Below, piece after piece: positions 1-7,486 of a stretch of DNA of 64,000 bases; position 1 is the stretch's first letter; the number at the start of each line of letters is the position of its first letter. Source of the DNA: Ardenticatena maritima (lineage in GTDB: Bacteria > Chloroflexota > Anaerolineae > Ardenticatenales > Ardenticatenaceae); NCBI RefSeq assembly GCF_001306175.1, contig NZ_LGKN01000003.1, positions 1 through 64,000 of the forward strand, written 5' to 3'. The notes beneath the pieces are model-generated. The model did no database searches and was not told where the DNA came from. It saw nothing but the letters and a program-made list of their open reading frames with translations. The position numbers and the translations under genes were made by a program.

Positions 1-206
1 GCGAGCGTCTGGATGCGGTGGCGGGCGCGGCGGGCGCGGCGCTGGAAGGCGAGGAGGTCGTCGGGCGAGCAGGCGGGCGTTTGGATGTCGCGGACCAGGG
101 CGTTGACCTGCGCGAGGGTCTGGCGGAGAGCGGCGCGCAGGTCGGCCTGGCGGTCGGCGAGGGCGGCGCTGGTGATTTGGCTGAGATTGGTCGAGAAGGT
201 GGTCAT
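1..206 (-). CDS. N-terminal part of an unknown protein, probably SOS-controlled
   Basis: The frame starts with ATG at 204-206 on the minus strand and runs off the left edge. An AGGGGGG ribosome binding site lies just upstream. The visible 68 residues are alanine- and arginine-rich and look helical (starting MTTFSTNLSQ); no family is recognised. A LexA-type palindrome at 234-249 sits about 30 bases upstream, so DNA-damage control is inferred. The rest of the gene is outside the window. Confidence 0.6.
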   Translation of the reverse strand, partial: MTTFSTNLSQITSAALADRQADLRAALRQTLAQVNALVRDIQTPACSPDDLLAFQRRARRARHRIQTL

Positions 207-233
207 GGCACGTTCCCCCCTGGCGCTGAGAGA

Positions 234-249
234 TAGAACAGATGTTCTA
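234..249. promoter_or_regulatory. LexA (SOS) box candidate
   Basis: TAGAACAGATGTTCTA is a 7-2-7 palindrome containing GAACNNNNGTTC, the LexA/DinR operator class known from Gram-positive and several other phyla. It lies directly upstream of the minus-strand gene that starts at 206. LexA itself is not in the window. Confidence 0.6.
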
Positions 250-338
250 ACAAAGGTTGCGGGGAGTGTATCACAGGTAGGCGGATGTGTCAAGATGCGG
301 TTTTGCAATTGTGAGGGGGGATGCACGCAAAGCGGGTG

Positions 339-366
339 TTGCCGAGTGTAGGCTTTTGTTTATACT
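339..366 (+). promoter_or_regulatory. sigma70-like promoter of the small membrane protein gene
   Basis: TTGCCG (339-344) and TATACT (361-366) are 16 bases apart, and the gene starts 43 bases downstream. Confidence 0.45.
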
Positions 367-408
367 GCTCGCTTTTGGAAACAACGAGTGCAAAGAGGAG
401 GCGATACG

Positions 409-783
409 GTGCAAACGCTCATTTTGCTTCACGACCGCCTGGCGACCACGATGACGCTCTACGCGCTCTTTTTGGGGCTGTGGGGCTTGTACAAGTACGT
501 GCGCGGTGAGGGGCTGGATGGCAACTATTTGGGCGCCATTATCGTGGCGGAAGTGCTGATCATCGTGCAGGCGCTGTTGGGCTTTGCGTTGTTTGGCGGT
601 GGGTTGCGGCCTGCGCGGCTGGTGCACATTTTGTACGGCATTATGGCGGTGATTTCCTTTCCCGCGACGTATGCCTACACCCGCGGCGACGACAGCCGCC
701 GGGTGATGCTCATCTGGGGGCTGGTGGGGTTGTTCGTCTTTGGGTTGGCGGTACGCGCGCAGATGGTGCAAGGGGCGTTGTAA
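409..783 (+). CDS. small four-helix membrane protein of unknown function
   Basis: A 124-residue protein with about four hydrophobic segments (roughly residues 12-28, 37-60, 66-85, 98-116). Single histidines near the start of helix 1 (LLHDR) and helix 3 (LVHILYG) could be ligands, but this is only a guess. GTG at 409 is preferred over GTG at 388 because AGGAGG ends seven bases before it. It has its own promoter and ends at a bidirectional terminator, so it is monocistronic. I do not recognise the family. Confidence 0.7.
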   Translation: MQTLILLHDRLATTMTLYALFLGLWGLYKYVRGEGLDGNYLGAIIVAEVLIIVQALLGFALFGGGLRPARLVHILYGIMAVISFPATYAYTRGDDSRRVMLIWGLVGLFVFGLAVRAQMVQGAL

Positions 784-803
784 AAGCGGTTTGGCACGCA
801 AGC

Positions 804-833
804 AAAAACGGCGGCAGAAAGCCGCCGTTTTTT
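804..833. terminator. bidirectional intrinsic terminator
   Basis: A perfect stem of ACGGCGGC with GCCGCCGT and an AGAAA loop, flanked by A5 and T6, lies between the convergent membrane protein gene and tatC. Confidence 0.85.
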
Positions 834-848
834 GTGTTCAACACCATT

Positions 849-1577
849 TCAGGCGAAGCGCGCCAGAAAAACACCGAACACATAGAGGAAAAAGAGCGGT
901 ATCGCCACAATCATCATGTTGAAGGGGTCGGGTGTGGGCGTAATCATGGCGGCCAGAATCGCCGCAATCAGGAACGCCCAGCGAATGTTCTTTTTCAGCG
1001 TCTCATAGCGCACAATGTTGAGTTTGGCTAGCGTGAAAATGACCAGCGGCGTTTGGAAGCCCAGCCCCAGCCAGAGCAAGAAGGTGGTGACAAACGAGAT
1101 ATAACTGTCGAGCGTCCACTGGATTTCAGCAAAACTTTTCCCGAATTGTTGGAGGAACCCAAGTGCGGCGGGTAAGGCAACGAACGCACCGAACGCCACA
1201 CCACTGATGAAGAGCAACGCCGCCGCCGGCAGGAAGAAGAAGAGATAGCGCTTTTCCTTGCGCGTCAGCCCCGGCGTCACGAATGCAATGATTTCGTACA
1301 GAATTTCGGGCATGGCAATCGCCAGCCCCATGATGAGCGCCACTTTGAAATAGACAATGATCGTTTCGGTTGGGCGAATGGCTTGGGGCGGCAGAAGCAA
1401 CGGCTTGGTGAGGATTTGCAAAAAGCGGTCAGCCGCAAAAACGGAAGCCAATGTTGTCACCAGCAAAAACGCCACCGCGCGGAACAACCGCGTGCGGAGT
1501 TCGCGCAGGTGTTCTATCAATGGTTTGGCTTCGCCGTCATACGTTTCTTCGATGTCAGCGTGTGGTTTCGTGGTCAT
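849..1577 (-). CDS. tatC: Sec-independent translocase subunit TatC
   Basis: Multi-spanning core of the twin-arginine protein exporter in the cytoplasmic membrane, where it recognises RR signal peptides. The N-terminal HLRELRTRLF motif and the P-x-P pair in the last loop (MITPTPDPFN) are typical, and six hydrophobic segments are visible. The 242-residue length fits the family. ATG at 1577 is preferred over the open frame up to 1613; it overlaps the end of the TatA/B gene by 23 bases, which suggests coupling. It is the last gene of the lepB-to-tatC block and ends at the terminator at 804-833. Confidence 0.95.
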   Translation of the reverse strand: MTTKPHADIEETYDGEAKPLIEHLRELRTRLFRAVAFLLVTTLASVFAADRFLQILTKPLLLPPQAIRPTETIIVYFKVALIMGLAIAMPEILYEIIAFVTPGLTRKEKRYLFFFLPAAALLFISGVAFGAFVALPAALGFLQQFGKSFAEIQWTLDSYISFVTTFLLWLGLGFQTPLVIFTLAKLNIVRYETLKKNIRWAFLIAAILAAMITPTPDPFNMMIVAIPLFFLYVFGVFLARFA

Positions 1578-1962
1578 GGGTTTCTGGTGTCTCTGTTGGC
1601 GGCGGCGTCTCATCCGGGCTGGTTGCTGGTGGCGTTTCCATCAAATCAGTGCCCAAGATGCTCGCCAATTCACCCGCCAGTTCATTCTCGGTATTTTTGA
1701 TGTGTTGTTCGGTTTCGGTGATGGTCGCGCGCGCTTCTTCCAGATTGCGCTTGACAATTTCGCGTGTTTCGTTGACGGGCGATTCAATCTCTTGCAGTGA
1801 TTCTTGCAGCGCCTTGTTGAATTCGCTGGAAAGCGCCTGAATCTGCTTGGTCACTTTCGCCACCTGGCGCATGACCTCGGGCAACCGTTCAGGCCCGAAG
1901 ACCAGCAAGCCAATGATGGCGATGACGATCATTTCACCGACGCCGATGTTGAAAATTTCCAT
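1555..1962 (-). CDS. TatA/TatB family translocase subunit
   Basis: A 135-residue single-span protein. The N-terminal hydrophobic helix (residues 4-20) is followed by the FGPERLPE hinge motif and a long amphipathic helix (to about residue 95), then a Pro/Thr/Glu-rich tail. It works with TatC to export folded proteins. The length and long helix are more TatB-like than TatA-like, but with one copy visible the subtype is uncertain. It starts one base after the nusB stop, with AGGAA as binding site. Confidence 0.9.
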   Translation of the reverse strand: MEIFNIGVGEMIVIAIIGLLVFGPERLPEVMRQVAKVTKQIQALSSEFNKALQESLQEIESPVNETREIVKRNLEEARATITETEQHIKNTENELAGELASILGTDLMETPPATSPDETPPPTETPETHDHETTR

Positions 1963-1963
1963 G

Positions 1964-2395
1964 CTATTCCTGACTCGATGCGCGATTCAGATACATACTC
2001 ACGAATGTGCCCAACGCGCCGTTGATAAAGCGCGGCGAGTTCGGACCGCCAAACTCTTTTGCCAGTTCCACCGCTTCATTGATGACGACCTTGTACGGTG
2101 TTTCGGGCGTGTAAAGCAGTTCGTAGAGCGCCAGGCGCAAGATGTTGCGGTCCACCACCGCCATTTGTTCGATGGGCCATTCCGGCGCGATTTGCGCGAC
2201 GTAAGGGTCAATCTCGTCGCGGTGTTCAACAACGCCGCGCACGAGTTGGCGCATAAAGGGCTCCGCCTCGGGGAGCAGGTCTTCGGTTTCGCGCAAGCGC
2301 GTTTCGATGACCTCTCCCACCGGGTGGCGTGTCATATCCAGTTCGTAGAGTGCTTGTAAGGCTAACTCACGGGCTTGACGGCGTGCTGCAATCAC
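1964..2395 (-). CDS. nusB: transcription antitermination factor NusB
   Basis: An all-helical RNA-binding protein that acts with NusE at boxA of rRNA operons. The N-terminal ARRQARELALQALYELD, the central AVVDRNILRLALYEL and the C-terminal YKVVINEAVELAKEFG are family signatures. The frame opens at 2428, but GTG at 2395 gives the usual N-terminus (143 residues), follows the asp23 stop by one base and has AAGAGGA eight bases upstream, so it is preferred. Confidence 0.93.
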   Translation of the reverse strand: MIAARRQARELALQALYELDMTRHPVGEVIETRLRETEDLLPEAEPFMRQLVRGVVEHRDEIDPYVAQIAPEWPIEQMAVVDRNILRLALYELLYTPETPYKVVINEAVELAKEFGGPNSPRFINGALGTFVSMYLNRASSQE

Positions 2396-2396
2396 C

Positions 2397-2750
2397 TTAG
2401 GCGTCCTCTTCCTGGTTGTCGGTATCATAGGCGATGTCTTCGATAAACACGTCTATCGAACCGACACGCATACCGACAATGTCTTCAATGGCGCGCTGAA
2501 TCGCTTTTTGTACATTTTCGCCCAATGTGCGCAAATTGACGTTGGGCGCGGCCACAATGTTCAGTTCGACGTTGACACTGTCATCTTCGTCAATGGTGAT
2601 GTACACGTCGTGCTGGCGCGAAGCAAACACACGCGCCGCACGTGGCGAGCGCAGGCGTGCCACACCGGGCACGCCCTGCGCCGCGCGGGTTGCAATCGTT
2701 GTAATCACTTCGGGTGCGACACGCACCGAATCGCCTTCGTACTCGCTCAT
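2397..2750 (-). CDS. Asp23/Gls24 family envelope stress response protein
   Basis: A 117-residue protein with the family core: VAPEVITTIATRAAQGVPGV near the start and the VNVELNIVAAPNVNL/IDVFIEDI strands. In Gram-positive bacteria Asp23 is membrane-anchored and linked to envelope stress; the gene next to nusB is a common arrangement. The C-terminus is acidic (NQEEDA). It lies between fabG and nusB in the same operon. Confidence 0.9.
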   Translation of the reverse strand: MSEYEGDSVRVAPEVITTIATRAAQGVPGVARLRSPRAARVFASRQHDVYITIDEDDSVNVELNIVAAPNVNLRTLGENVQKAIQRAIEDIVGMRVGSIDVFIEDIAYDTDNQEEDA

Positions 2751-2806
2751 TGTCTGGTTGCCTCTGCTCGCAATCGTTGCTCCTATTCTACTCTGTTTGG
2801 CGAAGT

Positions 2807-3553
2807 TCAGAAAATCATGCCCCCGTCAACGCGCAGAACCTCGCCGGTCACAAATTCGGCGGCGTCGCTGGCAAAGAACGCAACCACTTTGGCGACGTCT
2901 TCCACCGTGCCGAGCCGCCCCAACGGGGTGAGTTTGCGGGCTTGCTCGACAAACTCTTCGGGCAGGTCGGCGGTCAGGTCGGTGGGGATGTAGCCCGGCG
3001 CAACCGCGTTGCACGTAATGTTGCGCGAACCGAGTTCTTTGGCAACGCTCTTCGTCAGCCCGATGAGGCCGGCTTTGGCGGAGGCGTAGTTGGCTTGCCC
3101 CGCGTTGCCGCCGATACCGGCGATCGAGATGATGTTGACGATGCGCCCATAGCGGTTCTTGATCATGGTGCGTTGCACGGCTTTGATACAGTTGAATGCG
3201 CCTTTGAGATTGGTGTCAATCACAATGTCCCAATCTTCTTCTTTCATGCGCATCATCACATTGTCGCGCGTCAGCCCGGCGTTGTTCACCAAAATGTGGA
3301 TTGTGCCCAATTCCTTGACCACGGTTTTGACCATGGCTTCGACTTCATTATAGAAGCGCACGTCGGCTTGCACGGCGATGGCGCGCCGCCCTTTAGCCTG
3401 GATGGCGTCCACCACTTCTTGGGCGGCTTCGGCGTTGCCGCGATAGTTCACTGCCACGTCTGCGCCGAGGTCGGCGAGTTGCAAGCAGATGGCGCGGCCA
3501 ATGCCACGCGACCCACCAGTGACGAGTGCGACTTTGCCTGTCAAATCAATCAT
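2807..3553 (-). CDS. fabG: 3-oxoacyl-[acyl-carrier-protein] reductase
   Basis: SDR-family NADPH-dependent reductase of the fatty acid elongation cycle. Visible are the cofactor loop TGGSRGIG (residues 12-19), NNAG near 88, the catalytic Ser in IISIAG and the YASAK pair (Tyr/Lys), and the ending VLRVDGGM. The 248-residue length is normal. AAGGAG lies nine bases before the ATG. It follows fabD by 35 bases. The acyl carrier protein gene that often sits next to it is not in this block. Confidence 0.96.
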   Translation of the reverse strand: MIDLTGKVALVTGGSRGIGRAICLQLADLGADVAVNYRGNAEAAQEVVDAIQAKGRRAIAVQADVRFYNEVEAMVKTVVKELGTIHILVNNAGLTRDNVMMRMKEEDWDIVIDTNLKGAFNCIKAVQRTMIKNRYGRIVNIISIAGIGGNAGQANYASAKAGLIGLTKSVAKELGSRNITCNAVAPGYIPTDLTADLPEEFVEQARKLTPLGRLGTVEDVAKVVAFFASDAAEFVTGEVLRVDGGMIF

Positions 3554-3588
3554 GGATGACGCTCCTTCTGTTGGTTGTGTTGGTTGGT

Positions 3589-4524
3589 TCAGGCTTGTAC
3601 CTGTTGCAAATCCTCAATGCTTGCCAGCGCAAGCCGCCCCGCCTGGCGGTCAATGCGCTTGATGAGCCCGCTCAACACGCCCCCCGGCCCAAATTCGATG
3701 AAGGTCTGCACGCCGGCGGCGCGCATGGCTTGCACGCTCTCCGTCCAGCGCACGGAGCCGGTGAGTTGTTCGATGAGTTCATGGCGAATGGCGTCCACGT
3801 CGGTGGTGGGTTGGGCGGTGAGGTTGAGCACGACGGGCACGTCGGGCGTTTGCAAGGGGGCGGCTTCCACGGCGCGGCGGAATTCATCTTTGATGGGCGC
3901 CATGAGCGCCGAATGTGCGGCGATGCTGACGTCGAGCACGACGCATTTGCGGGCGCGTTGGGCTTGGGCGAGGTCAACGGCGCGTTGAATGGCGGCTTTG
4001 GCGCCGCTGATGACCACCTGACCGGGGCAGTTGTAGTTGGCGACTTGCACGGTTTCGCCCGGTTGCGAGGCTTTTTCGCAGATGGCGGCGACAGTTTCAT
4101 CGTCCAGCCCGAGGATGGCGGCCATTGCGCCGGGGTTTTGGTCGCCGGCTTGTTTCATCAGGCGACCACGTTCCCGCACCAGTTGCACGCCGGCTTCAAA
4201 CGGCAGGGCGCCGGCGGCTGTGAGCGCGCTGTATTCGCCCAGGCTATGCCCCGCGACCATGAGCGGGGCGGGCACCAGCCCCTCACTCATCGCTACGCGC
4301 CAGATGGCGACGCTGGTGACGTAGAGCGCCGGTTGGGTGTTGATGGTTTCGTCCAATTCTTCTTTGGGTCCTTCAAAGCAGAGGCGCGAGAGGGGGATGC
4401 CGAGAATCTCATCGGCTTGCGCGAAGGTGTCACGGGCGATGGGATACGTCTCGAAAAAATCTTTGCCCATGCCGACGCTTTGCGCGCCCTGACCGGGGAA
4501 AACAAACGCAACGGGTGTTTGCAC
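3589..4524 (-). CDS. fabD: malonyl-CoA:ACP transacylase
   Basis: Transfers malonyl groups from CoA to ACP for fatty acid synthesis. The FPGQGAQ motif near the start, the nucleophile elbow GHSLGEYSAL and the C-terminal EFGPGGVLSGL are present. The frame opens at 4581, but GTG at 4524 places the FVFPGQGAQ motif at the usual distance, gives 311 residues, and has an AAGGAGGGA binding site just upstream. Confidence 0.96.
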   Translation of the reverse strand: MQTPVAFVFPGQGAQSVGMGKDFFETYPIARDTFAQADEILGIPLSRLCFEGPKEELDETINTQPALYVTSVAIWRVAMSEGLVPAPLMVAGHSLGEYSALTAAGALPFEAGVQLVRERGRLMKQAGDQNPGAMAAILGLDDETVAAICEKASQPGETVQVANYNCPGQVVISGAKAAIQRAVDLAQAQRARKCVVLDVSIAAHSALMAPIKDEFRRAVEAAPLQTPDVPVVLNLTAQPTTDVDAIRHELIEQLTGSVRWTESVQAMRAAGVQTFIEFGPGGVLSGLIKRIDRQAGRLALASIEDLQQVQA

Positions 4525-4624
4525 GAGCGTTCCCTCCTTCCTGGTTGCAGTCTCTGGTACAGCGGCGCGGATTATACGCAATGCAGGACAGGACTACAAG
4601 GCGGAAGAATGGACGCCCGGCGGG

Positions 4625-5599
4625 CTAGGGACCCGGATAGGGCGACGGGTAGGCGTCGGCGGGGGGCGGCGGGGGCGACGCGGGAAGGCTTTGCACGGGC
4701 GACGGGTAGGCTTCGGGCGCAGGGGCGCTGTTGGTGGCGGGAGCGGCTTCGATGGCGTTCACCGGTTCCTGTTGAGCGTTTGATGGAGTGCCCAGTGGGT
4801 CGGCAAAGGTGGGCACGATGCCCCAATGGGGGGAAGGCGTGTAGAAGAGGGCATGTATGCCCCAGCGGTTCAACAGGTTGGACAGTATGGGTCCCACAAT
4901 GGGAATATCGCTGATGGCAAAGGGGGGCGGCCAGTAGATGAACCACGCTTTGCCGATGATGCGGTTGCGGTGAATGGGACCCCACAAATGGGAGTCGCTC
5001 GAATTGTTGCGGTTGTCGCCCAGGACGTAGTACTCGTCTGGTCCCAGGGTGATGGGCGTTTTGGTGTACGAACCGGGGTTGGGTTTCCACGGTTCTTCAA
5101 GCGGCTGCCCGTTGATGTAGACCTGCCCCTGACGCACTTCCACCGTTTCGCCCGGCAACCCGATGACGCGCTTGATGTAATCTTTGCGGGGGTTGTCGCT
5201 AAAACGGAAGACGATGACTTCCCCACGCTGTGGCTCACGGAACCAATAGACGGCTTTGTTGACAATCAGGAATTGCCCGTTGTGAAAGTTGGGCAACATG
5301 CTCGACCCTTCGATGCGGAATGTTTGGGTGGGAATGCGCACGAGCGCAAAAATGAGCAGGGTCAGGATGACGGTTTCCAGCAGTTCGCGGAGAAAGCCCC
5401 AAAGCGGGTGGGGGCTGGAAAGCGGTTGCGGCGGCGTGTCGAGCATTGGCGTTGATTCCAACGCGGCTGGGGGCGAGCTTTCGGTGTGCTCGGTGGACGG
5501 TTCAAGTTGCCAGTAGTTCCACAAATCGCTTTCTGGCGTTTCGTTTTCGTCGTCGAAGAGGGGTGTGTTGGGTTCGTTGTATTCTGCCCGATTGCTCAT
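4625..5599 (-). CDS. lepB: signal peptidase I with extended N- and C-termini
   Basis: Cleaves signal peptides of exported proteins. The catalytic Ser is in GSSMLPN (about residue 99), the Lys in DYIKRVIGLPG (about 141), and GDNRNNSSDS (box E) is present. One transmembrane segment (about 70-88) precedes the Ser. Two oddities: about 65 acidic, polar residues come before the membrane segment, and a Pro/Ala/Ser-rich tail of about 60 residues ends the 324-residue protein. First gene of the minus-strand block, 100 bases before fabD. Confidence 0.95.
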   Translation of the reverse strand: MSNRAEYNEPNTPLFDDENETPESDLWNYWQLEPSTEHTESSPPAALESTPMLDTPPQPLSSPHPLWGFLRELLETVILTLLIFALVRIPTQTFRIEGSSMLPNFHNGQFLIVNKAVYWFREPQRGEVIVFRFSDNPRKDYIKRVIGLPGETVEVRQGQVYINGQPLEEPWKPNPGSYTKTPITLGPDEYYVLGDNRNNSSDSHLWGPIHRNRIIGKAWFIYWPPPFAISDIPIVGPILSNLLNRWGIHALFYTPSPHWGIVPTFADPLGTPSNAQQEPVNAIEAAPATNSAPAPEAYPSPVQSLPASPPPPPADAYPSPYPGP

Positions 5600-5633
5600 A
5601 CACGCTTACTCCGCCTGGTGTTGTCGGCATGAG

Positions 5634-5661
5634 ATAGTAGCATAAGGAAAGATGGCGGCAA
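5634..5661 (-). promoter_or_regulatory. candidate promoter of the lepB operon
   Basis: Read on the minus strand, TTGCCG and TACTAT are 16 bases apart, about 35 bases upstream of the lepB start. Confidence 0.4.
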
Positions 5662-5717
5662 AGCCGCATGCCGTGATTTTGGGGATGGCGGATTTTTTCA
5701 ACGTGAGTAGCCCTCTG

Positions 5718-5745
5718 TTGTAAAAGGTCTTACAATAAATATGCT
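5718..5745 (+). promoter_or_regulatory. gdh promoter with overlapping dyad operator
   Basis: TTGTAA (5718-5723) and TATGCT (5740-5745), spaced by 16, form a promoter. The -35 box is the left arm of an inverted repeat TTGTAA-N6-TTACAA (5718-5735), so a regulator bound there would block the promoter. It resembles, but does not match, the GlnR/TnrA site, which has seven central bases rather than six. Confidence 0.55.
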
Positions 5746-5789
5746 ATTTTGAACAAACAAATGTGTGTGCCTCAAAGGGGAGGTTTGCC

Positions 5790-7055
5790 ATGCTTCACGT
5801 TTCACCTGACGTTGTCCGCTCACCGTTTGTGATCGCACAGCAGCAATTCGACGCTGCCGCTGATGTCCTCAACCTTGACCCGGCTATGCGCGAATTTTTG
5901 CGTTGGCCGCTCCGTGAGTTCCATTTCCGTATCCCCGTGAAGATGGATGATGGTTCGGTGCGTATCTTCCAGGCGTTTCGCGTGCAGTATAACGACGCAC
6001 GCGGTCCCACGAAAGGGGGCATTCGTTTTCATCCTGAAGAAACCATTGACACCGTGCGTGCGCTGGCTGCCTGGATGACTTGGAAGACGGCGGTGATGGA
6101 TTTGCCGCTGGGGGGCGGCAAAGGTGGTGTGGTGTGCAATCCCAAAGAACTCTCGGAAGGGGAGTTGGAGCGCCTCAGCCGTGGCTACATGCGGCAAGTG
6201 GCGCGGCTTGTTGGACCTGAGTTGGATGTGCCCGCGCCGGATGTCTACACCAACCCGCAAATCATGGCATGGATGATGGACGAGTACAACGTGATTGTGG
6301 GACGGCACGAGCCTGGCGTGATTACGGGAAAACCGCCGGCGTTGGGCGGATCGAAAGGACGCCATGATGCAACGGCGCGCGGTGGTATCTATGCCGTGCG
6401 CGAGGCCGCCAAAGTGCTGGGAATTGACCTGCGTGGGCAACCGGCAGCCATTCAGGGGTATGGCAATGCCGGTTCGTATGCGCACAAATTGGCTGTCGAG
6501 TTGCTGGGCATGAAAGTGGTGGCGGTCTCGGATTCGCGCGGCGGGATTTACAATCCCGATGGGTTGGACTACGAGGCGGTGCTGGCGCACAAGCGTGAAA
6601 CGGGTTCGGTTGTGGGCTTTTCCGGGGCGCAGCCGCTAGGGTCCAATGATGTGTTGGAAGTGCCGGTGACGGTGCTCTTCCCCGCTGCGTTGGAGAACGT
6701 CATCACGTCTGAAAACGCGCCACGCATTCAGGCGCGCATTGTAGCCGAATTGGCGAATGGCCCCACTACCCCTGAAGCCGATGAGATTTTGCATGCGCGG
6801 GACATCTTTGTCATTCCCGATTTTCTGTGCAATGCGGGCGGCGTCACGGTTTCCTATTTCGAGCAGGTGCAAGACGCCATGAATTACTTCTGGACGGAGG
6901 AAGAGGTGTATCAGCGCCTGGATGAAAAGATGACGCGCGCATTCCACGATGTGCATGAAGCCGCACAGGAATGGAAGGTGCACAATCGTCTGGCAGCCTA
7001 CATTGTGGCAGTTTCGCGCGTGGCGGAAGCGGTGCGTTTGCGTGGATGGGTGTAG
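5790..7055 (+). CDS. gdhA: Glu/Leu/Phe/Val-type dehydrogenase, probably glutamate dehydrogenase
   Basis: Oxidative deamination of glutamate to 2-oxoglutarate (or the reverse), linking nitrogen and carbon metabolism. The substrate domain has [11 protein letters not shown] and the catalytic lysine in PLGGGKGGV (about residue 113). The Rossmann domain has [10 protein letters not shown] (about 230) and a conserved [16 protein letters not shown]-like segment (Q for W here). The 421-residue length fits the hexameric class. ATG at 5790 is chosen over an upstream GTG because GGGGAGG lies six bases before it. Monocistronic with its own terminator. Confidence 0.93.
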   Translation: MLHVSPDVVRSPFVIAQQQFDAAADVLNLDPAMREFLRWPLREFHFRIPVKMDDGSVRIFQAFRVQYNDARGPTKGGIRFHPEETIDTVRALAAWMTWKTAVMDLPLGGGKGGVVCNPKELSEGELERLSRGYMRQVARLVGPELDVPAPDVYTNPQIMAWMMDEYNVIVGRHEPGVITGKPPALGGSKGRHDATARGGIYAVREAAKVLGIDLRGQPAAIQGYGNAGSYAHKLAVELLGMKVVAVSDSRGGIYNPDGLDYEAVLAHKRETGSVVGFSGAQPLGSNDVLEVPVTVLFPAALENVITSENAPRIQARIVAELANGPTTPEADEILHARDIFVIPDFLCNAGGVTVSYFEQVQDAMNYFWTEEEVYQRLDEKMTRAFHDVHEAAQEWKVHNRLAAYIVAVSRVAEAVRLRGWV

Positions 7056-7076
7056 CGAGACTACCCACAAGCACGA

Positions 7077-7104
7077 AGGCGCGGGATGCTTCCCGCGCCT
7101 TTTT
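7077..7104 (+). terminator. intrinsic terminator after gdhA
   Basis: Perfect 10-bp stem AGGCGCGGGA/TCCCGCGCCT with a TGCT loop, followed by a short T-run. Confidence 0.8.
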
Positions 7105-7126
7105 GCTCCGCTGCTGTTTTGAACGC

Positions 7127-7342
7127 TTATGCCGCACGGTTGGGGCGGTAGCGGTCGGTGCTTACCGGTTGCCCGGCGGCGAGTTCGCGGCGATGGCGGT
7201 CCCACAAGATGGGCAATTGCCGGTTGATTTCTTGCAGACGCTGGCGCTGTTCGGGTGTGAGCCGATGTTGCGACGCCAAGCGGTAGAGTTCCTGGCGTTC
7301 ATTCGACAACTTTTGGATGAGGTCCAGCGTGGATTGTTGCAT
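7127..7342 (-). CDS. small coiled protein, DUF2630-like
   Basis: A 71-residue, charged, probably helical-hairpin protein. The pattern ERQELYRLASQ...RLQEINRQLPILWDRHR matches the short DUF2630-type proteins as I remember them; no function is known. ATG at 7342 is preferred to the GTG one codon earlier because of its spacing to AGGGGGTG. Convergent with gdhA. Confidence 0.6.
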   Translation of the reverse strand: MQQSTLDLIQKLSNERQELYRLASQHRLTPEQRQRLQEINRQLPILWDRHRRELAAGQPVSTDRYRPNRAA

Positions 7343-7452
7343 CACCGTTCACCCCCTTTTGCTCCTCTTTCTTCCCTGCACAGCAATTGTTTTCGTATAG
7401 ACAACGGGTATTAGAATGGCGTTAGAGCCATGTTGGAAAGATGTTGCACAGC

Positions 7453-7480
7453 AAAAAACCGCGTCGTCAGATGCTGACGG
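7453..7480 (-). terminator. weak terminator after the PEP-utilising enzyme gene
   Basis: On the minus strand a 6-bp stem CGTCAG/CTGACG is followed by a GC-rich stretch and then T6, just beyond the stop at 7487. Confidence 0.4.
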
Positions 7481-7486
7481 CTTCGC

